Shown here: positions 1 through 6,375 of the stretch, in pieces
How positions within the stretch are numbered: the stretch's first letter is position 1
Layout: each line of letters opens with the position of its first letter
NCBI GenBank assembly: GCA_022758985.1
Contig: JAEMQC010000110.1
Location: 1-16,325 of the forward strand
Length of the DNA: 16,325 nucleotides
Direction of reading: 5' to 3'
DNA from: Campylobacteraceae bacterium
Lineage (GTDB): Bacteria; Campylobacterota; Campylobacteria; Campylobacterales; UBA6016
Notes under the pieces: generated by a model
What the model saw: the letters and a program-made list of their open reading frames with translations, nothing else
Database searches by the model: none
What the model was told of the DNA's origin: nothing
Translations under genes and position numbers: made by a program

Positions 1-727
1 TTCCGAGATAACCAATATCATAAGAAACAAAGCGTTTACCTCCTATTTTCAGCCTATCGTCGAGGTAGAGTCGGGGGAGATATATGGGTATGAAGCGCTT
101 TTGCGCGGGGTCAGGGACGACGGGAGCATATTATCGCCAAATCAAATACTAGATACCGCAAGACGGGGCGATATGCTTTTTTATCTCGATAGAGTGGCGA
201 GAGAGACCGCTCTCAAGACGGCGGCAGTCAAAAGAATAGACAAAAAAGTATTCATAAACTTTTTGCCAACCGCCATATACAATCCGCAAAACTGCCTGCT
301 AGATACGGTCAGATGGGCTATGCAGCTTGAATTTGACCCAAAAAATGTAGTATTTGAAGTCGTCGAAACGGAACAAATGTCCGACACGCAACACCTCAAA
401 AAAATTTTAGATTTCTACAAAAACCATGGTTTTATGGTGGCCCTAGACGACGTAGGGAGCGGATACTCTTCGCTTAGCATGCTAACTCAAATACAGCCCG
501 ATATAATCAAAATCGATAGAGAGATAATAAGCGGCATAGATTCAAGCTCTTTTAAACAATCCATATTCGGCGCACTAATGAAAGTCGCTACAGACCACGG
601 AATAACCGTTCTTGCCGAGGGAGTGGAGACACTGCCTGAAGCAGAATGGGTCATGGAAAGCGGGGTGCATCTAGCGCAAGGCTATTTTTGGGGCAAACCT
701 AGCGCCGAGCCGATTAGGGCGCTTTAG
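1..727 (+). CDS. EAL-domain c-di-GMP phosphodiesterase, 5' end outside window
   Basis: This is the C-terminal EAL domain of a cyclic-di-GMP phosphodiesterase, which hydrolyses c-di-GMP to pGpG in the cytoplasm. The reading frame is open from base 2, so the start and any N-terminal sensory, REC or GGDEF domains lie to the left. The TTG at 101 is only an internal Leu codon of the signature motif. Counting from base 2, the signature EALLR is at residues 31-35, preceded by YFQPIVEVESGEIYGY. Further family motifs follow: INFLP (Asn), FEVVE (Glu), ALDDVGSGYSS (Asp-Asp), DIIKID (Lys), AEGVET (Glu) and AQGYFWGKP (Gln). The usual metal-binding and catalytic set therefore looks complete and I infer an active enzyme, although DDVGSGYSS differs slightly from the commoner DDFGTGYSS. 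The gene ends in TAG at 725-727, just before a hairpin terminator, and is convergent with kdsC. Confidence 0.93.
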   Translation, partial: SEITNIIRNKAFTSYFQPIVEVESGEIYGYEALLRGVRDDGSILSPNQILDTARRGDMLFYLDRVARETALKTAAVKRIDKKVFINFLPTAIYNPQNCLLDTVRWAMQLEFDPKNVVFEVVETEQMSDTQHLKKILDFYKNHGFMVALDDVGSGYSSLSMLTQIQPDIIKIDREIISGIDSSSFKQSIFGALMKVATDHGITVLAEGVETLPEAEWVMESGVHLAQGYFWGKPSAEPIRAL

Positions 728-747
728 GCTAAGGGGTCCATAAGTAC

Positions 748-791
748 GCTTTGCTATGTGTGCCAACATACAGCAAAGCTATTTTATTTTT
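748..791 (+). terminator. Rho-independent terminator after the EAL gene
   Basis: GCTTTGCT (748-755) and AGCAAAGC (772-779) form a perfect 8-bp stem. The inner TATG/CATA bases can extend it with a small bulge. It is followed by the T-rich run TATTTTATTTTT (780-791). The T-tract lies only on the + side, so it serves the EAL gene. The kdsC stop codon (779-781, complement) lies on the edge of the stem. Confidence 0.6.
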
Positions 792-1294
792 ATGAAATCT
801 TCAACTATTTGCTTCCAAATCCCTTTGGCTTTTAGTACTTCTTCTATCATCTCTCTTGCCGCACCTTTACCGCCGACAAAACGGCTAATCATATGCACCC
901 TTGATTTTACTTCGTCATTTGCGTCTGCAGGGCACACCGCAAAGCCGCAACGGGTGAGTATTGGTAGGTCTATAATGTCGTCACCGATATAGGCTATCTC
1001 TTCGTCTTTAATGTTATACTCTGCTTTGAATTTTTCGTATGCGTCCAGTTTTTTTAGCTCACCTTGCACAAGAAAATCTATCTTTAGTTCAGCGGCCCTT
1101 TTTGCGACTAGCTCACTGCTTCTACCTGTAATAATTCCTGTTACAAATGCGTGTTTTTTGACTTCAACTATCGCCCAGCCGTCTTTGATATTAAATACCT
1201 TCGCCTCTTCGCCGCCATTTGTGTAGATGATTTCCCCGCCCGTCAGCACGCCGTCCACATCAAATATAAACGCTTTTATCTTTGTTTTATTCAC
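779..1294 (-). CDS. kdsC: 3-deoxy-D-manno-octulosonate 8-phosphate phosphatase
   Basis: KdsC (EC 3.1.3.45) removes phosphate from Kdo-8-phosphate to give Kdo, the third step of the Kdo branch of lipopolysaccharide synthesis, in the cytoplasm. It is a small HAD phosphatase without a cap domain. Motif I FDVDGVLT has Asp12 and Asp14; motif II is ITGRSS (55-60); a Lys pair at 81-82 fits motif III; motif IV is GDDIID (104-109). At 171 residues it has normal family length. An upstream TTG at 1306 is also in frame, but I chose the GTG at 1292-1294 because GGAG at 1300-1303 (complement) lies six bases before it, while nothing suitable precedes the TTG. The start lies inside the 3' end of kdsB (8-base overlap), so this is the last gene of the aguA-aguB-kdsB-kdsC operon and is probably translationally coupled. 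Confidence 0.93.
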   Translation of the reverse strand: MNKTKIKAFIFDVDGVLTGGEIIYTNGGEEAKVFNIKDGWAIVEVKKHAFVTGIITGRSSELVAKRAAELKIDFLVQGELKKLDAYEKFKAEYNIKDEEIAYIGDDIIDLPILTRCGFAVCPADANDEVKSRVHMISRFVGGKGAAREMIEEVLKAKGIWKQIVEDFIKIK

Positions 1295-2009
1295 TTTTTT
1301 CTCCAAATACGGCTAGCGCCTCGGCTAGGTCTTCAGGCGTATCTATCCCAAAGCTCTTTGTTTCTACTTTTGCCATCTTTATTTTATATCCAGCTTCTAT
1401 TGCTCTTAGTTGTTCCAGTTTTTCTATATTTTCAAGCCTTGAGCTACCGAGAGCGCAAAACTCCCTAAGGCTTATAACGTCAAAACCGTATATGCCCAGA
1501 TGTCCGTTGTAGTCGTAAAAACCCCCGTCTCTATCGTACGGAATGATACTTCTGGAGAAATATATCGCATATCCGTCTTTGTCTGTTATTACTTTTACCA
1601 TATTTGGATTTTCCGCCATGTGCTTATCTATCGATTTGTAGCAGCTTGCCATCTTAAAACTGTTTCTCTCGTTTTTGACAAGTTCTTTTACGGCCGCAAC
1701 CACCTCTTTTTCTAAGAAAGGCTCGTCGGCCTGCACGTTTACTATTATCTCACCGTCGGATAAGCCTAGTAGTTTTACGGCTTCGTTTATCCTATCAGTT
1801 CCGCTATTGTGCTCTTTTGATGTTATGACTGCTTTGATGCCGTATGATGTGCATAGTTCTTTAACACTCTCATCGTCGCATGCTACCACTACATCGTCAA
1901 CGGACGAGACGTTTTTGGCGCATCTAATAACCATTGGAAGACCGAGTACGTCCGCCGTTATTTTGCCTGGAAACCTTGTTGAGGCGAGGCGAGCAGGGAT
2001 TATTATCAT
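1287..2009 (-). CDS. kdsB: 3-deoxy-manno-octulosonate cytidylyltransferase (CMP-Kdo synthetase)
   Basis: KdsB (EC 2.7.7.38) couples Kdo to CTP, giving CMP-Kdo, the activated sugar used by the Kdo transferase at the inner core of lipopolysaccharide. It has 240 residues. The N-terminal nucleotide-binding loop is IIIPARLASTRFPGK (2-16); SGTDRINEA (69-77) and NVQADEPF (91-98) carry substrate- and metal-contacting residues including Asp95; HLGIYGF (170-176), LEQLRA (198-203) and SFGIDTPEDL (219-228) close the family pattern. The ATG at 2009 overlaps the aguB stop codon in an ATGA. The ribosome binding site AGGTGGGG lies inside the last codons of aguB. The 3' end overlaps kdsC. Both overlaps suggest coupled translation of one polycistronic message. 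Confidence 0.96.
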   Translation of the reverse strand: MIIIPARLASTRFPGKITADVLGLPMVIRCAKNVSSVDDVVVACDDESVKELCTSYGIKAVITSKEHNSGTDRINEAVKLLGLSDGEIIVNVQADEPFLEKEVVAAVKELVKNERNSFKMASCYKSIDKHMAENPNMVKVITDKDGYAIYFSRSIIPYDRDGGFYDYNGHLGIYGFDVISLREFCALGSSRLENIEKLEQLRAIEAGYKIKMAKVETKSFGIDTPEDLAEALAVFGEKSE

Positions 2010-2887
2010 CTACCCCACCTATTGAGTATTTCGCCGTATGCGTCTATTCTTCTATCCCTAAAAAAAGGCCACCATCTGCGTACGTTTTCGCTGCGTTCTA
2101 AGTCTATTTCGCAGACTACTATCTCTTCGTTTTCTTCGGACGCATGCGCCAGAAATTCGCCTTGCGGACCGGCTACGAAGCTATTACCCCAAAACTTGAT
2201 TCCGCTACACACGCCAGAAAAGTCCGGTTCGTGCCCGACTCTGTTTATGCTGATTACGTTTAGACCGTTTGCTACGGCGTGAGCTCTTTGAGAGATTATC
2301 CATGCGTCTCTTTGTCTTATCTGTTCGTCTTTCTCATCATCCGGGTTATAGCCTATGGCTGTAGGGTAGATTAGCATGTCCGCACCGTTCATGGCCATTA
2401 TTCTGGCTCCTTCTGGATACCACTGATCCCAACACACAAGTATTCCGAGATTGCCGACGCTTGTTTTTATTGGCTTAAATCCTAGGTCACCCGGCGTAAA
2501 GTAGAATTTTTCATAAAACGCCGGATCGTCAGGTATGTGCATTTTACGGTATGTTCCGGCTATGCTACCGTCTTTTTCTAATACCACGGCCGTATTGTGA
2601 TATAGCCCTGCCGCTCTTTTTTCAAATAAAGAGAGCACTATTACGACTCCTAGTTCTTTGGCCACGGCTCCAAACTCATCGGTAGATGGTCCTGGGATAG
2701 GTTCGGCCATATCAAACCTATTTACATCTTCAGCTTGACAAAAATATACGCCGGTATGTAGCTCCTGAAGGCATACTAGTTTTGCGCCCTTGGAGACGGC
2801 CTCTCTTATCATGCCAATAGTTTTTGCTACCGTCTCGGTTCTGTTTTCGGAGCAGCTTTGCTGTATTAACGCTACTTTTAGTCTCAT
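2006..2887 (-). CDS. aguB: N-carbamoylputrescine amidase
   Basis: The product is a nitrilase-superfamily amidohydrolase (EC 3.5.1.53) that converts N-carbamoylputrescine to putrescine, CO2 and ammonia, the last step of the agmatine route to polyamines. The catalytic triad is visible: Glu42 in LQELHTG, Lys115 in YRKMHIPD and Cys152 in LVCWDQWYPEGAR. The end WWPFFRDRRIDAYGEILNRW is characteristic of this subfamily, and 293 residues is the normal length. The frame stays open upstream to about 2938, but I chose the ATG at 2885-2887. It matches the usual family N-terminus (VALIQ), has AGGGG five bases upstream, and forms an ATGA overlap with the aguA stop. The neighbour aguA supplies its substrate, which supports the specific assignment over a generic nitrilase. 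The symbol follows the Pseudomonas name. Confidence 0.94.
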   Translation of the reverse strand: MRLKVALIQQSCSENRTETVAKTIGMIREAVSKGAKLVCLQELHTGVYFCQAEDVNRFDMAEPIPGPSTDEFGAVAKELGVVIVLSLFEKRAAGLYHNTAVVLEKDGSIAGTYRKMHIPDDPAFYEKFYFTPGDLGFKPIKTSVGNLGILVCWDQWYPEGARIMAMNGADMLIYPTAIGYNPDDEKDEQIRQRDAWIISQRAHAVANGLNVISINRVGHEPDFSGVCSGIKFWGNSFVAGPQGEFLAHASEENEEIVVCEIDLERSENVRRWWPFFRDRRIDAYGEILNRWGR

Positions 2888-3909
2888 ATAACCCCTTTTG
2901 GATATTGCATCGTTATGCAGTGGATAGAGCCGTGCCATAGTATAAGCGCACTTGCGTCTATCGGTACTATGTCTCTGTCTTTAAAACACTCTCCTAACAG
3001 TTTTATAGCCTCAATATCGTGCTTATCGTTGTATGTTGGTACCAATACTGCCCCGTTTATGATAAGAAAATTGGCGTACGTAGCCGGTAGTCTATTGCCC
3101 CTTTCGTCATATTTGGCGTCAGGCATAGGGAGTCCAACCAATTTATAAGGCTTACCGTCAGCCGTTTTTAGCTTTTCAAGCTCTTCTTCCATTAGTTTTA
3201 GCTCTATATAGTGTTCGTCGTCGCGATCGTCGCAATAGACGTAGCAAATAGTATTTTCATCGCAAAATCTAGCCAGCGTATCGATATGGCTATCCGTATC
3301 ATCACCCGCAAGATAGCCGTGTTCTAGCCATAATATTCGCTCAAAACCGAAATATTTTTTGAGTTTTTTCTCTATTTTGGATTTTGACATCCCTTTGTTT
3401 CTATTTTGAGACAGTAGACACTCTTTTGTAGTCAGCAACGTGCCTTTTCCGTCAGTCTCTATGCTTCCGCCTTCTAGCGCAAAGCTTACGCTTTTTACTT
3501 TTGCGTTTTTAAAAAACTTCGCCTTCGCAAGATTTTGGGTGATTAGGTTGTCTTTGTCGGCGGCAAATTTAAGACCCCAGCCATTAAACAAAAAGTCCAT
3601 TACCACCGGCTTTCCATTCTTTAGTACCGTGATACCGCCGTGATCTCTAGCCCACGTATCATTCGATTCTATCTCGACTATTTTTACGTTTGAGATGTTG
3701 ACGCCGAAGTTTTTTAGTTTGCCTATTATTTTTTCGTCGTCATGAGCGACTATTAGCAGGATTTGTCTTTTTGCGACCTCTTTGGCTACGTTCAAAAACA
3801 CCGGCTCTACTTCGTTCAGATATGGTCCCCAATCGCTATTTTCGTGCGGCCACGTCAGCTGCACAAAGCTCTGTTCTTCCCATTCCGCTGGCAATCTTAT
3901 ATTTTTCAA
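2884..3909 (-). CDS. aguA: Agmatine deiminase
   Basis: This enzyme (EC 3.5.3.12) hydrolyses agmatine to N-carbamoylputrescine and ammonia; aguB then makes putrescine. It belongs to the guanidino-group-modifying (peptidyl-arginine deiminase-like) fold. Motifs in order are LPAEWEEQ near the N-terminus, NDTWARDHG (83-91), FNGWGLKF (108-115), EGGSIETDGKGT (146-157), DDTDSHIDTLARF (203-215, His208) and GSIHCITMQ (327-335) with the probable nucleophile Cys331. Its 341 residues are close to the family norm. The start is TTG at 3907-3909, with AAGGG a few bases upstream; no in-frame ATG precedes the conserved LPAEWE motif. It is the first gene of the four-gene operon and diverges from kdsA. Such a pair is established as the putrescine route in Campylobacter jejuni. 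Confidence 0.94.
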   Translation of the reverse strand: MKNIRLPAEWEEQSFVQLTWPHENSDWGPYLNEVEPVFLNVAKEVAKRQILLIVAHDDEKIIGKLKNFGVNISNVKIVEIESNDTWARDHGGITVLKNGKPVVMDFLFNGWGLKFAADKDNLITQNLAKAKFFKNAKVKSVSFALEGGSIETDGKGTLLTTKECLLSQNRNKGMSKSKIEKKLKKYFGFERILWLEHGYLAGDDTDSHIDTLARFCDENTICYVYCDDRDDEHYIELKLMEEELEKLKTADGKPYKLVGLPMPDAKYDERGNRLPATYANFLIINGAVLVPTYNDKHDIEAIKLLGECFKDRDIVPIDASALILWHGSIHCITMQYPKGVI

Positions 3910-3929
3910 AATAACCCTTTTTTAGCGCA

Positions 3930-3956
3930 AATTGTAAGCTAAAACCTCTTACAATT
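3930..3956. promoter_or_regulatory. Inverted repeat in the aguA/kdsA divergent promoter region
   Basis: AATTGTAAG (3930-3938) and CTTACAATT (3948-3956) are perfect 9-bp inverted arms around a 9-base spacer, in the middle of the 72-base gap between the aguA and kdsA starts. Because of the symmetry, each arm reads TACAAT on the strand going towards its gene: 3950-3955 for kdsA and 3931-3936 on the complement for aguA. Each could be a -10 box about 22-26 bases before a start codon. No clear -35 element is seen, which is usual in this phylum. It could be a pair of back-to-back promoters, a repressor operator, or both. Confidence 0.5.
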
Positions 3957-3981
3957 GCTAAAGAATATAAGGATTTTGATA

Positions 3982-4797
3982 ATGCAAATAGGTAATTTTT
4001 TTGAAATAACTAACGATGATATGTTTTTGTTTGGCGGGCCTTGCGTGCTAGAAAGTAGCGAGATTAACGACGAAATAGCTTCAAAGCTTTCGGTCGCCTG
4101 CAAAGAACTTGGAGTCAAATACGTCTTTAAAGCCTCTTTCGACAAAGCAAACAGGAGCTCCATAAACAGCTGTAGAGGTCCTGGAATAAAAGAGGGACTA
4201 AAGGAGCTAAAGAGAATATCGGATAAATTCGGCGTGCCTACCGTGACCGATATACACGAGAGCTATCAAGCCGAGATGTCGGCAAACTACGTAGATATTC
4301 TCCAGATACCGGCTTTTTTGGCAAGACAAACTGACCTTCTGATTGCCGCCGCAAAGACAGGCAAACCGGTTAACGTCAAAAAGCCGCAATTTATGTCCGG
4401 CGAAGACATGAAAAACGTCGTCAACAAACTAAAAGAGAGCGGGGCGGAAAATATCATGCTAACCGAGAGGGGCACGATGTTTGGCTACAACAACCTCGTA
4501 GTGGACTATCGTAATCTGCTCGATATGGCTTCTTTTGGCTTTCCGCTTATTATGGATGCAACGCACTCCACTCAAAAGCCGGGCGGCGAGGGAAACAAAA
4601 GCGGAGGAGATCCACAATACGCTCCGTACCTTGCCAAATGTGCAGCAATATGTAACGTAAAAGGATTTTTCTTTGAGGTGCATCCAAAGCCAAAAAATGC
4701 CCTCTCTGACGCTTCGACGATGATGGGTTTAGATGAATTTGTCAAATTTTTGCCGACGCTTAAAAAAACCGTAGAATTAGCCAGTACGTTTAAATAA
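3982..4797 (+). CDS. kdsA: 2-dehydro-3-deoxyphosphooctonate aldolase (Kdo-8-phosphate synthase)
   Basis: KdsA (EC 2.5.1.55) condenses phosphoenolpyruvate with D-arabinose-5-phosphate to form Kdo-8-phosphate, the first committed step towards Kdo. It is a 271-residue TIM barrel. GGPCVLES (18-25), KASFDKANRSS (50-60), KKPQFMSGEDM (133-143), LTERGTMFGYNNLVVDYR (160-177), DATHSTQKPGG (192-202) and FEVHPKPKNALSDA (231-244) mark the family. Cys21, His195, Glu232 and Asp243 match the metal ligands of the metal-dependent class; the metal-independent E. coli type has Asn in place of the Cys, so I predict a divalent-metal enzyme. The frame is open upstream to a TTG at 3955, but the ATG at 3982 has AAGGA nine bases ahead. 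The gene diverges from the operon that holds kdsB and kdsC. Confidence 0.95.
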   Translation: MQIGNFFEITNDDMFLFGGPCVLESSEINDEIASKLSVACKELGVKYVFKASFDKANRSSINSCRGPGIKEGLKELKRISDKFGVPTVTDIHESYQAEMSANYVDILQIPAFLARQTDLLIAAAKTGKPVNVKKPQFMSGEDMKNVVNKLKESGAENIMLTERGTMFGYNNLVVDYRNLLDMASFGFPLIMDATHSTQKPGGEGNKSGGDPQYAPYLAKCAAICNVKGFFFEVHPKPKNALSDASTMMGLDEFVKFLPTLKKTVELASTFK

Positions 4798-4866
4798 ACA
4801 AAAGAGGAAGCAGACATCGAAAGAGTTAAGAATAGGCGCTATAAATTAAAGGCATAAAACGGCGTT

Positions 4867-4902
4867 TTTTTGTTATTTTAAGGAGATATTTTTGTTATTT
4901 TA
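4867..4902 (+). repeat. 14-bp direct repeat upstream of the histidine kinase gene
   Basis: TTTTTGTTATTTTA occurs at 4867-4880 and again at 4889-4902, a spacing of 22 bases or about two helical turns. The second copy ends 14 bases before the kinase ATG. AAGGAG (4880-4885) sits between the copies, too far from the start to act as its ribosome binding site. The arrangement resembles a tandem activator or repressor site, or a small duplication. A TATAAA at 4840-4845 is a possible -10 box. A weak 5-bp AAAAC/GTTTT hairpin just upstream (4856-4868) is too poor to call as a kdsA terminator. Confidence 0.45.
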
Positions 4903-4916
4903 TTGTAGAGTAACGC

Positions 4917-6299
4917 ATGAATAAAAATAAGTGCGTACTGTTTGTATTCAGTTGTATATTCATCATTCTAGAGATACTCATTTTTACGCTTGCTACGTAC
5001 GAGAATAACCCACAGATAGATGCAAACGGTTTTATATTTGCCTTTAAAACTTCATTTGCTTCCGTTTTTGTTTTTTTATCTTTGCTCTTTATCTACAAAA
5101 CAATATCCTCTTCTTGGAAACTAAAAAGCCAAATAGAAAAAACAGAGGTTATGGCTAATAACCTAAGAGCCATAAACAGAAACTTCGCCGGTGTATTAAA
5201 TTCGATAAATGCGATTATATACGTTAGCGACGTCGTTAAGCATGAGGTAATTTTTGCCAATAACTACGCTATTGCGAAATTCGGCGAGATGATAGGTCGA
5301 GACTCGTATCTTGCAACTAATAATCCATACGAATCCAGAGAGCAGAATGTTGCTTTATCTACTTACGAGTACTACAATGAGCTGACAAAAGAGTGGTATG
5401 CCGTAACGGAGAAGCTTGGGGAGTGGATGGACGGCAAGAGCGTAAAGATATTTATATGTCTAGATATAACCGCAAGAAAAGACGCTGAAGAAAAACTAAA
5501 AGAGATAAACGAAAATCTGGAAGCTATGGTTGAAAAGAGCGTTATGGAGATTAGAAAAAAAGATAAACTCCTTATTCAGCAGAGCAAAATGGCCGCCATG
5601 GGTGAAATGATAGGCGCTATAGCTCACCAATGGAGACAGCCTCTCAACGCTCTCGGTCTTATGATACAAGATATAAAGCTTTCGTATCAGCTAAATGATT
5701 TGGATGAAAAATATCTAGATCGCCTCACAACGGATGCTATGGCGCAAGTGAAGTATATGTCCAAAACAATAGACGATTTTAGAAACTTCTTTAGACCGGA
5801 TAAGCCCAAAGCGCCGTTTGGCGTCAACAAAGCGGTATTGGAAGTCTTAAAAATAGCCGATTTACAACTAAAAAACAACAAGATAGAAGTTGTTACGGAG
5901 TTTGCGGATGAGGAGTTGATTGTAGACGGATATGAAAATGAATTCAAGCAGGTTGTGCTAAACTTAATCACGAACGCAAAAGATGCGATAGTTGAAAAAC
6001 TAGGAGCCGGCAACAAAGGCGGTAAAATAGAGATAAGAACATATAAAAACAAAGAAGGTATGGCCATTTTAACCGTTACAGATAACGGAGGCGGAATTCC
6101 GTCCGATATTTTGGAAAAGATATTTGAGCCGTACTTTACGACAAAAGATCAGACAAAAGGCACGGGAATAGGGCTTTATATGTGTAAAATGATCATAGAA
6201 GACAATATGAATGGATTAATTTTTGCGCTTAACGAGCCAAACGGTGCCAGATTTCAAATAGAGCTTGCCGCAATAGACAAAAAGGAAGATAGCGCTTAG
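4917..6299 (+). CDS. Membrane-bound PAS sensor histidine kinase
   Basis: The product is a 460-residue two-component sensor kinase. Two hydrophobic segments (about 6-28 and 42-61) anchor it in the inner membrane, leaving only a short external loop of about 12-15 residues, so the signal is probably sensed in the membrane or cytoplasm. A PAS-like domain follows (about 88-186, ending in the typical ITARKDAEEKL), then a coiled coil (190-225). The dimerisation/phosphoacceptor helix contains AHQWRQPLN with His237. The ATPase domain has NLITNAKDA (Asn353), DNGGGIP (389-395), FEPYFTT (403-409) and GTGIGLYM (415-422), so it appears catalytically complete. The PAS core looks short between residues 125 and 150. 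The start is ATG 4917 with a weak GAG seven bases upstream. The response regulator gene lies 76 bases downstream on the same strand and is the likely partner. The ligand cannot be inferred. Confidence 0.93.
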   Translation: MNKNKCVLFVFSCIFIILEILIFTLATYENNPQIDANGFIFAFKTSFASVFVFLSLLFIYKTISSSWKLKSQIEKTEVMANNLRAINRNFAGVLNSINAIIYVSDVVKHEVIFANNYAIAKFGEMIGRDSYLATNNPYESREQNVALSTYEYYNELTKEWYAVTEKLGEWMDGKSVKIFICLDITARKDAEEKLKEINENLEAMVEKSVMEIRKKDKLLIQQSKMAAMGEMIGAIAHQWRQPLNALGLMIQDIKLSYQLNDLDEKYLDRLTTDAMAQVKYMSKTIDDFRNFFRPDKPKAPFGVNKAVLEVLKIADLQLKNNKIEVVTEFADEELIVDGYENEFKQVVLNLITNAKDAIVEKLGAGNKGGKIEIRTYKNKEGMAILTVTDNGGGIPSDILEKIFEPYFTTKDQTKGTGIGLYMCKMIIEDNMNGLIFALNEPNGARFQIELAAIDKKEDSA

Positions 6300-6335
6300 C
6301 GATTTAAGCTGGTTGCGCTAGTAGATCTTGTGGAG

Positions 6336-6348
6336 ACTATTAAATAGT
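6336..6348. promoter_or_regulatory. Short palindrome between kinase and regulator genes
   Basis: ACTATT-A-AATAGT is a 13-base palindrome with perfect 6-bp arms, 28 bases before the GTG start of the GGDEF regulator. It could be an operator allowing separate control of the regulator, but in AT-rich sequence a dyad of this size may arise by chance. Confidence 0.25.
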
Positions 6349-6375
6349 TATTTTGATGTTGATAATGGATAGGGT

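Noticed and set aside
101..103. TTG at 101 as the start of a 208-residue EAL protein
   Set aside because: The frame continues upstream to base 2 through YFQPIVEVESGEIYGYEAL, and this TTG encodes a Leu inside the EALLR motif, so the true start is outside the window.
1295..1306. TTG at 1306 as the kdsC start
   Set aside because: GGAG lies between this TTG and the GTG at 1294 at ideal distance for the latter; the four extra residues have no conserved role.
2888..2938. Longer aguB N-terminus starting at 2938
   Set aside because: It would overlap aguA by 55 bases, adds 17 residues outside the conserved nitrilase fold, and lacks the ATGA coupling and ribosome binding site found at 2887.
2915..3148. 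77-codon + strand frame opposite the aguA 3' end, and similar antisense frames such as 2022-2282 and 3440-3643
   Set aside because: They lie wholly within well-supported conserved genes on the other strand, show no recognisable motif and lack ribosome binding sites; they are by-products of the real coding frames.
4856..4871. AAAAC-GGC-GTTTT hairpin followed by T residues as a kdsA terminator
   Set aside because: The stem has only 5 bp, nearly all A-T, with a 3-base loop; it would be too unstable to call a terminator.
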